DNA of 64,000 nucleotides from Bacteroides pyogenes (GCF_014196225.1 NZ_JACIDI010000005.1:62001-126000); one strand, 5' to 3'. Positions 28,562 to 39,700 are shown, counted from the first letter of the stretch. Notes: a model not told the origin generated them from the sequence alone. Numbers and translations: made by a program.

Positions 28562-28954
28562 GAAGAAACTTACAACTGAATCCTGTTTCCATTTACACAA
28601 AATCTTGGACAGTGTCATCAAATGCTTACGATACTATCCTAAAAAGTGTATAATTTTACGTTCGTCGGGACGGGTGGTCTCGCCCCTTGTCCCCGGCCGC
28701 TCCCCGACCGATGAGTTTTTGCGGAAAAACAATGCGTGACACCGTTTATTTTACACTATACCTTTAATTTTTAATGTGTCTCAATTTTAATGGGACACTA
28801 GTGTGTAAATGTATAAAATAAAAAAATACGGAACTCATTTGGAATCCCGGATTTTCCATTTACAATAAATATTTATAGTCCCATCAGAAATTCTACTAAT
28901 ACAGAAAACGTCTCAGTAAACATATTACAAAGGATAATGAAACCATCTAAGACT
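28562..28954. other. Degenerate mobile-element DNA before the PUL
   Basis: About 390 bases. A locally GC-rich block (28660-28710) stands out from AT-rich surroundings. An imperfect inverted pair TGTCTCAATTTTAATGGGACA at 28775-28795 could be an element terminus. I find no intact gene. Confidence 0.4.
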
Positions 28955-31537
28955 TTAGTCTCCTTTCACCATTTGCACATGGACATGACCCGATTTCTCT
29001 ACTTTTACTTTCTTTGTTTTAAACCCACTCTTTGTAAAAATAAGTCGATCGCCAGCTTTTACTTTCAACTTATAATAACCATGTGTATTGGTAGACACTC
29101 TCACGAAACTACTTTCTGTTTGTATTTTTACCCCGGAAACAGGAGTGCCCTGTACATCCCTTACACTTCCTTCTATCCAAAAAGTTCTTCCATGAGGATG
29201 TTTTCTTTCTTCTCTCTCAACAACTCTCCGGGATAAAGCCGAACGTTTGCCTACACATATGGGGATATGAAAAAAAATACAGTCGGAAGAGCTGCCCACT
29301 TGTATATCAAAATCGCCCGGCTCAAGATAATGTTCACCTTGCTCGTTTCTCAAAAAGAGTTCGCATACAGGTATACTGACCGTAACCTCTTTTACTTCTC
29401 CCGGCTGAAGATCCACTTTCTTAAAACCTTTTAATTGTTTCACAGGAGTCATCACTGTGCTGAAAAGATCGCGAACATATATCTGAACAACTTCTTTTCC
29501 CGCCTGTTTACCTGAGTTTTTTAACCGTACTGTCACCTTTATTGTATCATGTGAGAGATAAAAATCCTTGTCCGAAAAGCCTTGTAGATAATCGAACGTA
29601 GTATAACTCAGTCCATGGCCAAATGCCCATAAAGATTCCGGACTTGAGAAAACATAATCTCTTCCAGGCTTTTCATAACTCCCAGGTTCTTTATAATATC
29701 CCTTATCCGTAGGTAAATAATTATAGTATGCAGGCAAATGCCCTGTACTTTTTGGGAAAGAGAAAGTCAACCGCCCCGAGGGGTTCACTTTCCCAAATAA
29801 GATGTCAGCAATAGAATTCCCCTCCTGCTCACCGGCATACCATTGAGCCAACACAGCCGGAATGTGCTTTTTCACCCATGGAATAGCAAAAGGCTTACCT
29901 GCCACTAATACTACCACTACAGGCTTTCCAACTGCATATACTGCTTTGATAAGTTGCTCTTGAACACCCGTCAAAGATATGTCATGCAAATCAATGCCTT
30001 CACCGGAAGTAGAAGGGTTTGGGCTATGTCTTACAAATGTAGTACTCGAACTTCCTACAAAAACAATTGCAACATCACTCCGACGAGCTGCCTCGACAGC
30101 TTCGGCAATTCCGGTAGTGTCCAATGAAGCCAGAGAGCAACCCTTGGCATAATTGATTTTTACCCTACCGCCCGATAACCGACAAATGCCTTCAAGAGGG
30201 GTCACCCCATCTTCTTTTCTTTTACTCCAGGTGTAATCGCCAAATTGGACATGGTCGGCATTCGGACCAATCACCGCGATAGATTTCAATTTATTAATAT
30301 CCAAAGGTAAAAAACTCTTTTCATTTTTTAGCAAAACAGTTGATTCATCTGCTATTTGTTTGGAAAGCAATACACTTTCTTTCGCACGGAGTGGAAGCTT
30401 GAAGACAGCTTGCTCCTGATAAGGATCTTCAAACAATCCCAACTCAAATTTAGCTCGTAATACTCGCCTGACAGCTTGGTCGACATTCTCCTCGTCGAAT
30501 TTTCCTTGACGAATTTTATCCGGTAGTACTGCATAACACCGACTGGAAGCCTCTACATCTAGCCCCGCTAACAAGGCCTGAGAAGCTGCTTCGAAATCAT
30601 CAAAGGCCGTTTTGTGAAATTCTTTCAACATATCAATTACCCCCCAATCGGAATACACATATCCACGAAACCCATATTTATTCCGGAGAATATCAGTTAG
30701 CATAAACCGGGATGCTGAATTCGGAATCCGGTTCCAAGCATTGTAACTGGACATGACAGCCATCAAATGTGTCTTGGTCAATATTTCCTCAAAAGGTTTT
30801 AAATAAATGTCGAACAAATCCCGAACGCCACATTCCACAGAAGCAAGGTTCAATCCTCCTAAGGGGTTCCCATGAGGTCCATAGTGTTTCAGCATCGGTG
30901 AAATTCCATGATCCATATATCCTTTTACTTCCGCCATTCCCATCTGTGTACAAAGAAAAGGATCTTCACCAAACGACTCTTCTACACGCCCCCAACGTAA
31001 TTCCCGAACCACATCGATGCAAGGAGCTAAAACCTGCTTTATTCCCATCGTGTTCAGTTCTCCTGCGATATGCTTCGCTTTTTGGTAAGCCAAATCGGGA
31101 TTAAACGTACTGCCTAATGCGATATTTTGGGGATAAATCGTCGCACCTTCGTGCACTACTCCGTGAAGCGATTCTGCCACAGAAAAAGCTGGAATTCCAT
31201 GACGGGTGTTTTCAACCAGATAAGTTTGTATTTTACGGAAATTCTCCCTACAATTAGTAGCTGTTAGAGGAAATCCTTCGAAGAAGCCATATGCATTCCC
31301 GTTACATATTTCATGTAATTTGCTCATATTCAGTTTTTGCCCGTCGAATATATGCCATGAATGCAAATGGCTGATTTGTGCGACTTTCTCTTCCAATGTC
31401 ATTCTAGCCAACAAATCGCTTACACGCTCCTCAACTGGTAGAGTAGGGTTACGATAAGGAAGAATCTGCTGTGCTTTGCCAGCTCCCCCTATGAACACCC
31501 CTACTCCCACGCAAAAATTAAAAAAGAATTTTATCAT
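28955..31537 (-). CDS. Glycoside hydrolase family 3 with C-terminal carboxypeptidase-regulatory-like domain
   Basis: Exported retaining beta-glycosidase (860 residues, signal peptide about 1-22). The GH3 N-terminal barrel covers about 30-370, with LKHYGPHG substrate-binding residues near 216-223 and nucleophile D297 in YVYSDWGVID. The GH3 C-terminal domain begins near LLKNEKSFLPLD, and a fibronectin-III-like domain (KEVVQIYVRD, LKGFKKVDLQPGE) follows. After a basic linker, residues 786-860 form a carboxypeptidase-regulatory-like beta-sandwich (GSVRDVQGTPVSGVKIQT, STNTHGYYKLKV) that is normally found at the N-terminus of TonB receptors. Beta-glucosidase, beta-xylosidase or beta-GlcNAc activity cannot be separated by eye. 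It is the last enzyme of the PUL, 454 bases after the BACON lipoprotein. Confidence 0.88.
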   Translation of the reverse strand: MIKFFFNFCVGVGVFIGGAGKAQQILPYRNPTLPVEERVSDLLARMTLEEKVAQISHLHSWHIFDGQKLNMSKLHEICNGNAYGFFEGFPLTATNCRENFRKIQTYLVENTRHGIPAFSVAESLHGVVHEGATIYPQNIALGSTFNPDLAYQKAKHIAGELNTMGIKQVLAPCIDVVRELRWGRVEESFGEDPFLCTQMGMAEVKGYMDHGISPMLKHYGPHGNPLGGLNLASVECGVRDLFDIYLKPFEEILTKTHLMAVMSSYNAWNRIPNSASRFMLTDILRNKYGFRGYVYSDWGVIDMLKEFHKTAFDDFEAASQALLAGLDVEASSRCYAVLPDKIRQGKFDEENVDQAVRRVLRAKFELGLFEDPYQEQAVFKLPLRAKESVLLSKQIADESTVLLKNEKSFLPLDINKLKSIAVIGPNADHVQFGDYTWSKRKEDGVTPLEGICRLSGGRVKINYAKGCSLASLDTTGIAEAVEAARRSDVAIVFVGSSSTTFVRHSPNPSTSGEGIDLHDISLTGVQEQLIKAVYAVGKPVVVVLVAGKPFAIPWVKKHIPAVLAQWYAGEQEGNSIADILFGKVNPSGRLTFSFPKSTGHLPAYYNYLPTDKGYYKEPGSYEKPGRDYVFSSPESLWAFGHGLSYTTFDYLQGFSDKDFYLSHDTIKVTVRLKNSGKQAGKEVVQIYVRDLFSTVMTPVKQLKGFKKVDLQPGEVKEVTVSIPVCELFLRNEQGEHYLEPGDFDIQVGSSSDCIFFHIPICVGKRSALSRRVVEREERKHPHGRTFWIEGSVRDVQGTPVSGVKIQTESSFVRVSTNTHGYYKLKVKAGDRLIFTKSGFKTKKVKVEKSGHVHVQMVKGD

Positions 31538-31991
31538 TTATAAATCCTATTTCTTTTGAGCCTGGCTGGGCACTCAGCCGACTAGGTAAATACTCAAAAA
31601 CAGTCTATTTTATTTACAAAGAGCAAAACTATAACATTTTTCGGCATAAAGTTCATTACTTTCAAGAAACAGCCTATTTAGTTTACTTATCAACAATCTC
31701 TTTTTACCACTGCTTCCTACTTTAAAAAGCAACTTATCTGAATACAGGATCATGCTTTGAAGGATAACTAAAAGTGTTATCTAGCACCAACGTCCTTTGC
31801 GAATCCTAGAGCCCTAAATAGAAAAGAGCCCCTCTTTGTGTTCGTCAATCAGTCCGCCCGACCACTATTCCGTAGTAGAGAGTAACATCAATATGCCATC
31901 AGCGCTATTAGAAATGCTCTTATTTTCTTTCTCAATTAATGAGACGGAGGAAAGCAGTAAACGACACATTCCTCCATCCCTAAACAGTTTA
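31538..31991. other. Gap between GH3 gene and BACON lipoprotein gene
   Basis: 454 AT-rich bases. A short hairpin GGCTG/CAGCC near 31565-31580 lies just before the GH3 start. The gap suggests that GH3 may have its own promoter, but I see no exact -33/-7 pair. No gene is supported. Confidence 0.4.
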
Positions 31992-33911
31992 TCATTTTTT
32001 TTCAAACTCGAATGCTCCTATGTCGACTGTCTTTCCCCAAATACGCCTGCCATACATGATATCGTTAAACAAGCCGAGATTTTCGATAACCTGATCAGAA
32101 CCTGCATCTATCAATGGAGAAGCAGGTCGGAGCTGGTAATTGCGAGAAGGCACATCTACAAAGAGAGGGCCGTTGGACGCATTGTTATCGAGATTCAATG
32201 TTATACATCCGGTTACAGAAGTTGGTTTTTTCCCATCATTAAAGACATAACCGTCCTGTACAGCACAATTTATGAAATGGCTTTGATTAGAGTCCAACCG
32301 AATTTGTACCCTTGTGAAATTATTCCCCGGAACTCCGGTGTGTACATTACCCCATACCACTGTATTATATAAAGAACATTTGCTGCCTGTGCAGCGAATG
32401 CCTCCTGCACTGGCCCAACCTTCCCCGCGGTTATTTACAAATGTTACATTATATAAATCGGTGTTATTAATCTGTACCGGAGCTGCATTTTGAGTAACAT
32501 TATCATAGAACAAGCAATTCACTAGCCTCGTATTTTCAAAATATCCTCCCGGATTTTTGCCATAGGCATTCCCATGAATAATACAATTACGGAAAGCATG
32601 ATGGCGATATATTTCCAAACCGCCCACATCGGTGTTCTTACAATTCATTCCTGTCAAAATAAATCCATCCATATAATACCATCCATGTACGGGAGCATTC
32701 CAAGCAGTCATCATTTTGAAAGGACCGCCAATAATTCTTGCTTTACTTCCACTAGGGCGATCTTTGACTTTTTTCTCATTTCCTTTAAATCCCCCATAGG
32801 CATTGACTGCTTTCTTATTTAAAGTAGCTGTTAGTTGATAGTTGCCTTCAGCCACCCACAACTCCATATCACCATCGTTATCGCAAGCAGCCATACCGTC
32901 AGCAATAGAACCGAACGCGTTCTCCCAGCTGCTCCCATCGCCTACAGAGCCTGCTTTCACATATATTATCCGGTTTACTCCGCGTTGACAAACATACAGT
33001 GTATCCGACACATTATTATCAATCCGATCTCTTATTAAAATATAAGCGTTTCTTTCTTCTTTTGCCGTGTTGGGTTCTATTGTGGCTTTTACCACAATAT
33101 CTTGGACAATATCCCCACTAAACGAAGGAGTTTCGTTTATTTTAATCCAATTAGCAGAAGCAATACACTCATACTGTACATTTAAAGATACCGGAATCTC
33201 CACTTCTTTACCAGCTTTAATCACTACAATATCTTTCTCTTCGTCAGAAGAAGAGATGGAAAGCATCTTCTCAACATTCGTTTGGACAACTTCTAACCGC
33301 CCCTTAACATTCTTATCAACCGCCGAGACAAGAGTAACCTTTTTTCTCCGCTCTACTCCTGTAGTATTCTTGGCGACCTTTACTTTCAAGTGGTTTTTGT
33401 CTATTTTAGTAAAAGTAAATCCGTCTACGGATTGGACATCTATATCCCAATCGACATGAGTATGGACATCCAATATTGTCTCACCTCCATTCACATTAAA
33501 ATAAATCAAGTTCTTCGCCAAGGTTATCAAAGTACCCCGTCCGCTTTGCTTTACCAAAATGCGCTGAGACAATTGGTCCATTAAACGTACTTCAATCCAG
33601 CCTTCACGAGACTCCATATCAGGATTATCATCAATCATTACAATAATAGAGTCCGGCAGTAAAGCTTGCCCACGATATTTCAATAATTTAATCCATCCAT
33701 CGGAGGCCTCAGCATACCACGGATAAGTAGAGCGGAATTTCACAACTTGGCGTGAGCCCAAAGGTTCGACAAGCAGTTCATCTTGTACATTAATCCGGGG
33801 GTCTGCCCTTCGTATAAGTTTAGAATCATCACACGCCTGGAAAAAGAGGCATGCCATCAGAACTATACATCCCTCTAATAAATATAAATAAGAGAATATA
33901 CGTGTTTTCAT
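31992..33911 (-). CDS. Lipoprotein with three BACON-like domains and a beta-helix (likely surface glycan-binding protein)
   Basis: 639 residues with a lipobox near residue 27 (ACLFFQACDD). Three BACON-like Ig folds follow (about 35-125, 128-215, 222-312). Each ends in a QSGRG, QTNVEK or QRGVN type strand, and the first holds the typical STYPWYAEASDGWIKL. Residues 318-639 look like a right-handed beta-helix: KAGSVGDGSSWENAFGSIAD opens it, many N/T/V-rich turns follow (NCLFYDNVTQ, LYNTVVWGN), and SPLIDAGSD and DIGAFEFEKK close it. No catalytic residues are obvious. Position after SusD and NAGPA suggests a cell-surface glycan-binding protein; a beta-helix lyase or esterase is an alternative. Confidence 0.8.
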   Translation of the reverse strand: MKTRIFSYLYLLEGCIVLMACLFFQACDDSKLIRRADPRINVQDELLVEPLGSRQVVKFRSTYPWYAEASDGWIKLLKYRGQALLPDSIIVMIDDNPDMESREGWIEVRLMDQLSQRILVKQSGRGTLITLAKNLIYFNVNGGETILDVHTHVDWDIDVQSVDGFTFTKIDKNHLKVKVAKNTTGVERRKKVTLVSAVDKNVKGRLEVVQTNVEKMLSISSSDEEKDIVVIKAGKEVEIPVSLNVQYECIASANWIKINETPSFSGDIVQDIVVKATIEPNTAKEERNAYILIRDRIDNNVSDTLYVCQRGVNRIIYVKAGSVGDGSSWENAFGSIADGMAACDNDGDMELWVAEGNYQLTATLNKKAVNAYGGFKGNEKKVKDRPSGSKARIIGGPFKMMTAWNAPVHGWYYMDGFILTGMNCKNTDVGGLEIYRHHAFRNCIIHGNAYGKNPGGYFENTRLVNCLFYDNVTQNAAPVQINNTDLYNVTFVNNRGEGWASAGGIRCTGSKCSLYNTVVWGNVHTGVPGNNFTRVQIRLDSNQSHFINCAVQDGYVFNDGKKPTSVTGCITLNLDNNASNGPLFVDVPSRNYQLRPASPLIDAGSDQVIENLGLFNDIMYGRRIWGKTVDIGAFEFEKK

Positions 33912-33922
33912 ATTTTCTTGTT

Positions 33923-34879
33923 TTATTTCTTTTCTATTACCAACAAACCATTGGCAACTGCCCTCGCCGGTTTATCAGATGGTTGATTCATTAACTCGAA
34001 TCGGACACTCTCCCCCTGCTCTGTCCGTTTCACTATAGTCGTAGAGCCACCGCCATCCAGATTCATAGCATGATAACATCCGGCTCCTTCGCAGACATAC
34101 ATCACATCTTCTACACGCATGCCGTTTGAATAATCCGGTTGCCTGCCATCTATCACAAAAATATAAACTTTCAAATTATCTTTCGAAACCCCTATAAATG
34201 TACGAGGATTGAATAACATGGTATTGTCATTTACCGGCCAATCAACCCGTTTCCCATTTTCCAAAAGACGTTCCCATCCTCCCAAAGCCTGCATAGCTTT
34301 ATCTTTTATCTGCTGGAATTCATCGAAAGAACAAAGTCTGACACTACCGTCTTTCAATACACAGAAAACATTTTTAAACCCTTCAGCAGCAGTGTCTTTT
34401 ATTATTTTTCCATCTTTATAGAAAACACCGGCAGACACGTATCCATTATCTTTTCCTTGGTAAAACCCATACACATCACCATTAATGCCTAAAAATACTT
34501 TTTTACCTGATTCTTCCGCCCTCAAAGCCTGAGTTGTAATTTGTTGGAGTTCTCCCATTACATCCTTATTGTCTGGAGTGCAAGTCGCAAATGTCAGATT
34601 CTTAGTCAGATCAATTTCAGCTATTAACATCCGTGTGCGTCTGGTATAATAAGTAAATACAGCATCTGTAATTTGTATACCATCATACAATTGATAAGAA
34701 ACATCTTTTTCAACTGCTTGAATATGCGGGGAGTTCTCTGCTATACGCTGCATTATAAGAGTAGTAGCAGTTATATTCTTCTTTGAGGTGCTATCATCAT
34801 TGCCACAACTAAGCAATATCAACACACAGGAGAACAACCATAAAATTCGTCTGTTATTTGTATAATCATTTAGTTTCAT
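33923..34879 (-). CDS. Phosphodiester glycosidase family lipoprotein (NAGPA/DUF2233)
   Basis: 318-residue lipoprotein (start at 34879; LILLSCGND lipobox near residue 26). The catalytic domain matches the C-terminal part of human NAGPA, the enzyme that removes GlcNAc from GlcNAc-1-P-mannose. Conserved blocks are GKKVFLGINGDVYGF, FIGVSKDNLKVYIFVIDGR, SNGMRVEDVMYV and HAMNLDGGGSTTIV. Bacteroides relatives are annotated as phosphodiester glycosidases. It lies 11 bases after the start side of the BACON gene and about 37 bases after susD, within one operon. A longer start at 34906 is possible. Activity on a GlcNAc-phosphodiester is predicted from family only. Confidence 0.85.
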   Translation of the reverse strand: MKLNDYTNNRRILWLFSCVLILLSCGNDDSTSKKNITATTLIMQRIAENSPHIQAVEKDVSYQLYDGIQITDAVFTYYTRRTRMLIAEIDLTKNLTFATCTPDNKDVMGELQQITTQALRAEESGKKVFLGINGDVYGFYQGKDNGYVSAGVFYKDGKIIKDTAAEGFKNVFCVLKDGSVRLCSFDEFQQIKDKAMQALGGWERLLENGKRVDWPVNDNTMLFNPRTFIGVSKDNLKVYIFVIDGRQPDYSNGMRVEDVMYVCEGAGCYHAMNLDGGGSTTIVKRTEQGESVRFELMNQPSDKPARAVANGLLVIEKK

Positions 34880-34916
34880 ATTCGTTTTTTTTATAATCAA
34901 TAACAATCTTCATATA

Positions 34917-36689
34917 TTATTCCCATCCTGGATTTTGAGGTAACAAGTTAGGATTCAGAGATATTTCATCCAGAGGGACATTGAGCAAATAATGCTTATT
35001 TGTGAAGTTCATATTCAAAGTTCCGCGTACAGCGTAAGGAGTAATAAATCCTTCTTTGTCAACACCCACTTTCTCGATTATCAACTTAATCTCCGCTGGA
35101 GTATATAATTTCGGATCTATATGAGCCCCCCTTCTTTCCCGATTATATAACACCTCACCAGCATTCCAACGACACACATCATCCCAGCGGTAACCTTCTG
35201 CAAACAATTCAATCCGGCGCTCACGACGAATCTCACGGATCAAATTCTTATTAACTCCTTTTATAACAGGGTATTTAGCAACTAAATCCGGATCCTCGAC
35301 CGGATTTTCCATAAGTTCAAAAGGAAACCCGACTCTTGAGCGAAGGAGATTTACTGTTTTCGACAATTCCGGATCTTTACCTAGCTCAGCACCTGCTTCC
35401 GCGCGAATCAGCAGCACTTCCGCATATCTCATAACCGGCGCATCAATGCTTCCTTTATGCGCTTGTATTTGATATTCTTTTGAATTAAAAAATTTGGAAA
35501 CAGCATAACCTGTGCTTGTGTCGGAATAAAAAGGACGCTCTGCCGAAGCCGACAAAAGTCCGTAAATATTAGGAGCCCCTCCACGCAACACACCACCATC
35601 TTGTTTAAAGAGATAATGGGCAAACTTACTTCCTTTTTCTGGCAAACAAACAGTTTGCACCAACCTTAAATCTCTATTTTTCATTTCAGCTACACACCCC
35701 ATATCCGGTGTATGACAACCGCAAAGAGAGACAGGAAGTCCGGTCTTTGAGCAAAGATATTCTTCAAAACAATCGCGACTCATACCATGAATAGACATAG
35801 GCATATGCTGAGATACGTCATTACCCATATTCACAGTAGGATCATATTCTCTAGAAAGGATAATTTCCGGATTATCACTATAATTCTCCTGAATAAACAG
35901 GTCAAAATAACAATTCTCCGCTCCTCCGGCCTTGTAAAGCGAATATCCATATTCGGATTGCATAAGCTTTCCCGCAGCATCATAAGCTTCTTGCAACAGC
36001 TCTACATCCCCTTCTAAATTACGATACCTTCTCCAAGTACCCTCATACAAACAGATACGAGCTTTTAAAAGCAAAGCCGCATCTTTGCTAATCCGAGACA
36101 CATTACTTTTTTTCGGCAAATACTCAATAGATAAATTAATATTCTCCAGAATATTACGGATCACAACTTCACGAGAATCTCTACCTTTATATAGTTCCGG
36201 ATCATTCTTGTCCATAGCCTTATCATACCAAGGGACATCTCCGAACAACTTCACTTTATTAAAGTAATCCAATGCTTTAAAAAATAAAATCTCACCAGCA
36301 TATCTCTTTTTATCTAAATCAGAAGCCGGTGAACGGTGGTAATTCTTCAAAAAGGCATTGCATCCTCTCACTGTTTCCCAACTCCAATTTCTATTCGACG
36401 TAGTCAACGTATTATGCCCGAAGGTATAGGAGTTTTGTCCGCCACTTAGCAAGTTATCCGACTGATACTCTTGTTTTATCATTTCTCCCGCATCCCAACC
36501 GTTCGGATCACCGTGCCCAATTATAAGCTTAGGATAATACATATTACAATATTGCTCGAGGGCCACAGCATTCGCCGTTGTCCAAAAACGGTCTTCTGTA
36601 ATCACATCACCAGGTTCCGTATTCAAGTAATTACACCCTGAAAGCAACAAAATAAACAAACAAAAAAATGAATAAATATATTGTTTCAT
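34917..36689 (-). CDS. SusD/RagB-family nutrient-binding outer-membrane lipoprotein
   Basis: 590-residue glycan-binding lipoprotein that caps the SusC transporter. The lipobox is LLLSGCNYL near residue 19, followed by the typical NTEPGDVITEDRFWTTANA. The SusD helical TPR core and the C-terminal signatures RYAEVLLIRAEAGAEL and IRRERRIELFAEGYRWDDV are present. It begins 11 bases after susC. Ligand specificity cannot be read from sequence. Confidence 0.95.
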   Translation of the reverse strand: MKQYIYSFFCLFILLLSGCNYLNTEPGDVITEDRFWTTANAVALEQYCNMYYPKLIIGHGDPNGWDAGEMIKQEYQSDNLLSGGQNSYTFGHNTLTTSNRNWSWETVRGCNAFLKNYHRSPASDLDKKRYAGEILFFKALDYFNKVKLFGDVPWYDKAMDKNDPELYKGRDSREVVIRNILENINLSIEYLPKKSNVSRISKDAALLLKARICLYEGTWRRYRNLEGDVELLQEAYDAAGKLMQSEYGYSLYKAGGAENCYFDLFIQENYSDNPEIILSREYDPTVNMGNDVSQHMPMSIHGMSRDCFEEYLCSKTGLPVSLCGCHTPDMGCVAEMKNRDLRLVQTVCLPEKGSKFAHYLFKQDGGVLRGGAPNIYGLLSASAERPFYSDTSTGYAVSKFFNSKEYQIQAHKGSIDAPVMRYAEVLLIRAEAGAELGKDPELSKTVNLLRSRVGFPFELMENPVEDPDLVAKYPVIKGVNKNLIREIRRERRIELFAEGYRWDDVCRWNAGEVLYNRERRGAHIDPKLYTPAEIKLIIEKVGVDKEGFITPYAVRGTLNMNFTNKHYLLNVPLDEISLNPNLLPQNPGWE

Positions 36690-36700
36690 AGGAAAATTCT

Positions 36701-39700
36701 TTAAAATATAACGTTAATTCCCAAAGAATAACTTCGCATAAAAGCATATTCCTTTCCGGCATTTACAGCATTAAGAGTAGAATCCGATATCTGGTCAACA
36801 ATATCTGGAGTCATGAACGGAGGCAGACCGGTTTTTTCCCACAAATTCATACCGCTCAGGTAAACACGTACCTGTTCCAGCTTTAGTTTACTCAGCCACG
36901 ACTTCGGGAAACTATAGCTCAAGGACATGTTTTTTAAACGAATATATGCGGCATTCTGCAAAAATTTAGTCTGTATCTGATGACTTTTGATATTTTGTTG
37001 GCTCAGTCGTGGATAGTAAGCTGTTGGATTTTCTTTTGTCCAAGTATTATCTATATGATACTGAGTAACAACAGAATTGTAGATCCCTCTTGAAAATCCC
37101 CAGAAAATATCGCTACCCGTCCAAAGGTCACGCTTACAAACCCCTTCAAAAAGCAAATGCAGATTAAAACCTTGCCAACCGATACCTGCTTGTAGATTAA
37201 AACGGTAGCGAGGAGTAGAATTACCTATCACTTTTTGATCTCCGGGATTAGATAATGTACGATCCCCTTGGTTGATAACCCCATCTTCATTCAAATCCTT
37301 ATAGCGGATATCGCCAGGAAACCATTTGGAAGAAATATATTTCTGGATGAAATTCATTTTAGAAGCTTCTCTTTCATCCTGAATAAATCCATCCGTCACA
37401 TACCCCCATATTTCACCCAACATCTGCCCCTTATAATACATACCGGATGCTAAAGAGCCATTGGGATTATCATACTTGGTAATCTCTGCTTGATAATCAG
37501 ATAAACCTAATCCCAGGGAATATTCAATGCTGCTGCCTAGCACTTTGCCCGAACGATCTCTCCAACTCAGCTCCAGCTCCCACCCCTTGGTTCTCATATC
37601 CGCAATATTCTCTTTACCTCCAGTAGTACCCAATACTGCAGGCAATGTTACAGAGCGTACCATATTTTTCGTGTCGCGGATATAAAAATCAAATGTACCA
37701 TTCAAACGATTTTTGAACAAAGCCCAATCCAGACCTACGTTTTTCGTAATAACCTTTTCCCAAGTAACCAAGCTTGGTAAGGAGGGTGCCGAAAGCCCAT
37801 TGACAACTTTTCCATTAAACACATAATTCTTTATTGCAGTTGCCTTCAAAGTAGACATATAAGAATGAAGGCCTGATGTTACTTGATTACCCAAAGCTCC
37901 TATTGAAAATCGCAATTTGAGATTGTCTACCAAGCTTTTCAGAGGTATAAAGAACTTCTCTTCCGAAACCCTCCAGCCTAACGAAGCTGAGGGGAAAAAG
38001 GCCCAACGGTTATCTTTGGCATATTTGGATGACCCATCATAACGCCCATTAACTTCCAATAAGTATTTTGATTTATAATCATAGTTTAAACGATAAAACA
38101 CTCCTTGAACCCTCCAGACGTCATCCACTTCATCATTGCTTAGATAATTAATAGCCATATCAGAAACAGGCAAATTGTTATCATACAAGTCTGTCATAAT
38201 ATAAGAAGTAGAAGAAATTTTCTTTTCCTCCTGATTATACCCTAACATAAATGTAAAATTATGAGTATCACATAAACTATGCCTGTATTCTCCCCATACG
38301 TTCAACGCCTGATAAACATCTCCGGAGTTGTAGTTTTCCACACGGCTAGGAGTTTCCACTAACTTTGGATGCACTCCTTCAGGAAAAGTTTGTGACATTT
38401 CTTTCCCATGCTTCTTTTGCTTGGCAGCATAACGGTTGTACGAATAGTCTCCTTTAACCGAAAGCCCTTTAAAAGGATGCAAGTCGAACTTCCCCGTATA
38501 CCACTGATCCCACACCTCCCTGACATTTCGTCCGGCAAGAGCCATTTTACCTATAATATTAAAATTGCCTTTGCTTAAAAACAAACCGGCAAAATCCCCA
38601 TTAGGCAGAAACACGGGTAAAGTAGGATACATGCGATAAACCTCATAATATAAAGTTTCTGCACTATCTTTCCGATATAAATATGGTTCATTATTCTTTG
38701 TATGATTTATGCGGGTAGTAAAACTCATATCAAGCCAATCAGTCAGTTTGGTATCAAAGTTAAAAGCCAAATTAAAGCGTCTGTACGAATCATTACCATA
38801 ACGAAAAATTCCTGATTGGTCTTTATATCCAATAGAGACATAGTAGTTATTACGCTCTGTCCCACCCGAAATTCCAAGATTATGCTGCTGCATGAATGCA
38901 GCTTTTTTGTAAAACTCACGTAACCAGTCCGTATTACCTACATAAGCCCAGCCAGGGTTACCAGGAGTATATTGCGGACTTTGAATTCCTTCAGTGTCCA
39001 CCAAAACCGCCGGATTATTCACAGGATCGGCAATATGGGCGTCCACAGCTGCCAAAAACTTGTCATTAAAATAATATGTCCCGGGGTTATCATAATCGAA
39101 AGCCTTGTTCCATGTACGCGCCCATACGTCGGAACGTGGCATCTCAGGTAGGCGGGCAGGAGAACTCCAAGAAAAATTATTACTGTAATTAATTCGTGTC
39201 TTTTGATTTCTTGCTCCCTTTTTAGTATTTACCAACATTACACCGAAAGCTGCGCGGGCACCGTATATCGCTGCGGCAGAAGCATCTTTCAATACAGATA
39301 TACTTTCTACATCTTGAGGATTAAGCATAGACAAATCGGAAATTTCTACTCCATCGACAAGAATCAATGCATTTCCTCCATTCAGCGAAGTATTACCCCG
39401 AATATTGATTTTAGCAGTAGTGTTAGGCTGCCCGCTATTGAAAGTAATATTCAAGTTGGGAATAATACCCTGCACACCCTGAGCGATATTTCCAATAGGG
39501 CGATTTTCCAGGATATCCCCCGAAGCTGTAGTAACAGCACCTGTCAAATTTATCTTTTTTTGAGTGCCATATCCTACTACTACTATTTCATTCAACGATG
39601 ATGTACTCTCCACAAGGGTGATCTTCACTTGGAAGTTCGTTGTAGATACCCATACTTTTTGGGTTTCAAAACCAACGTAAGAAGCTATAAGTAAAGCCCT

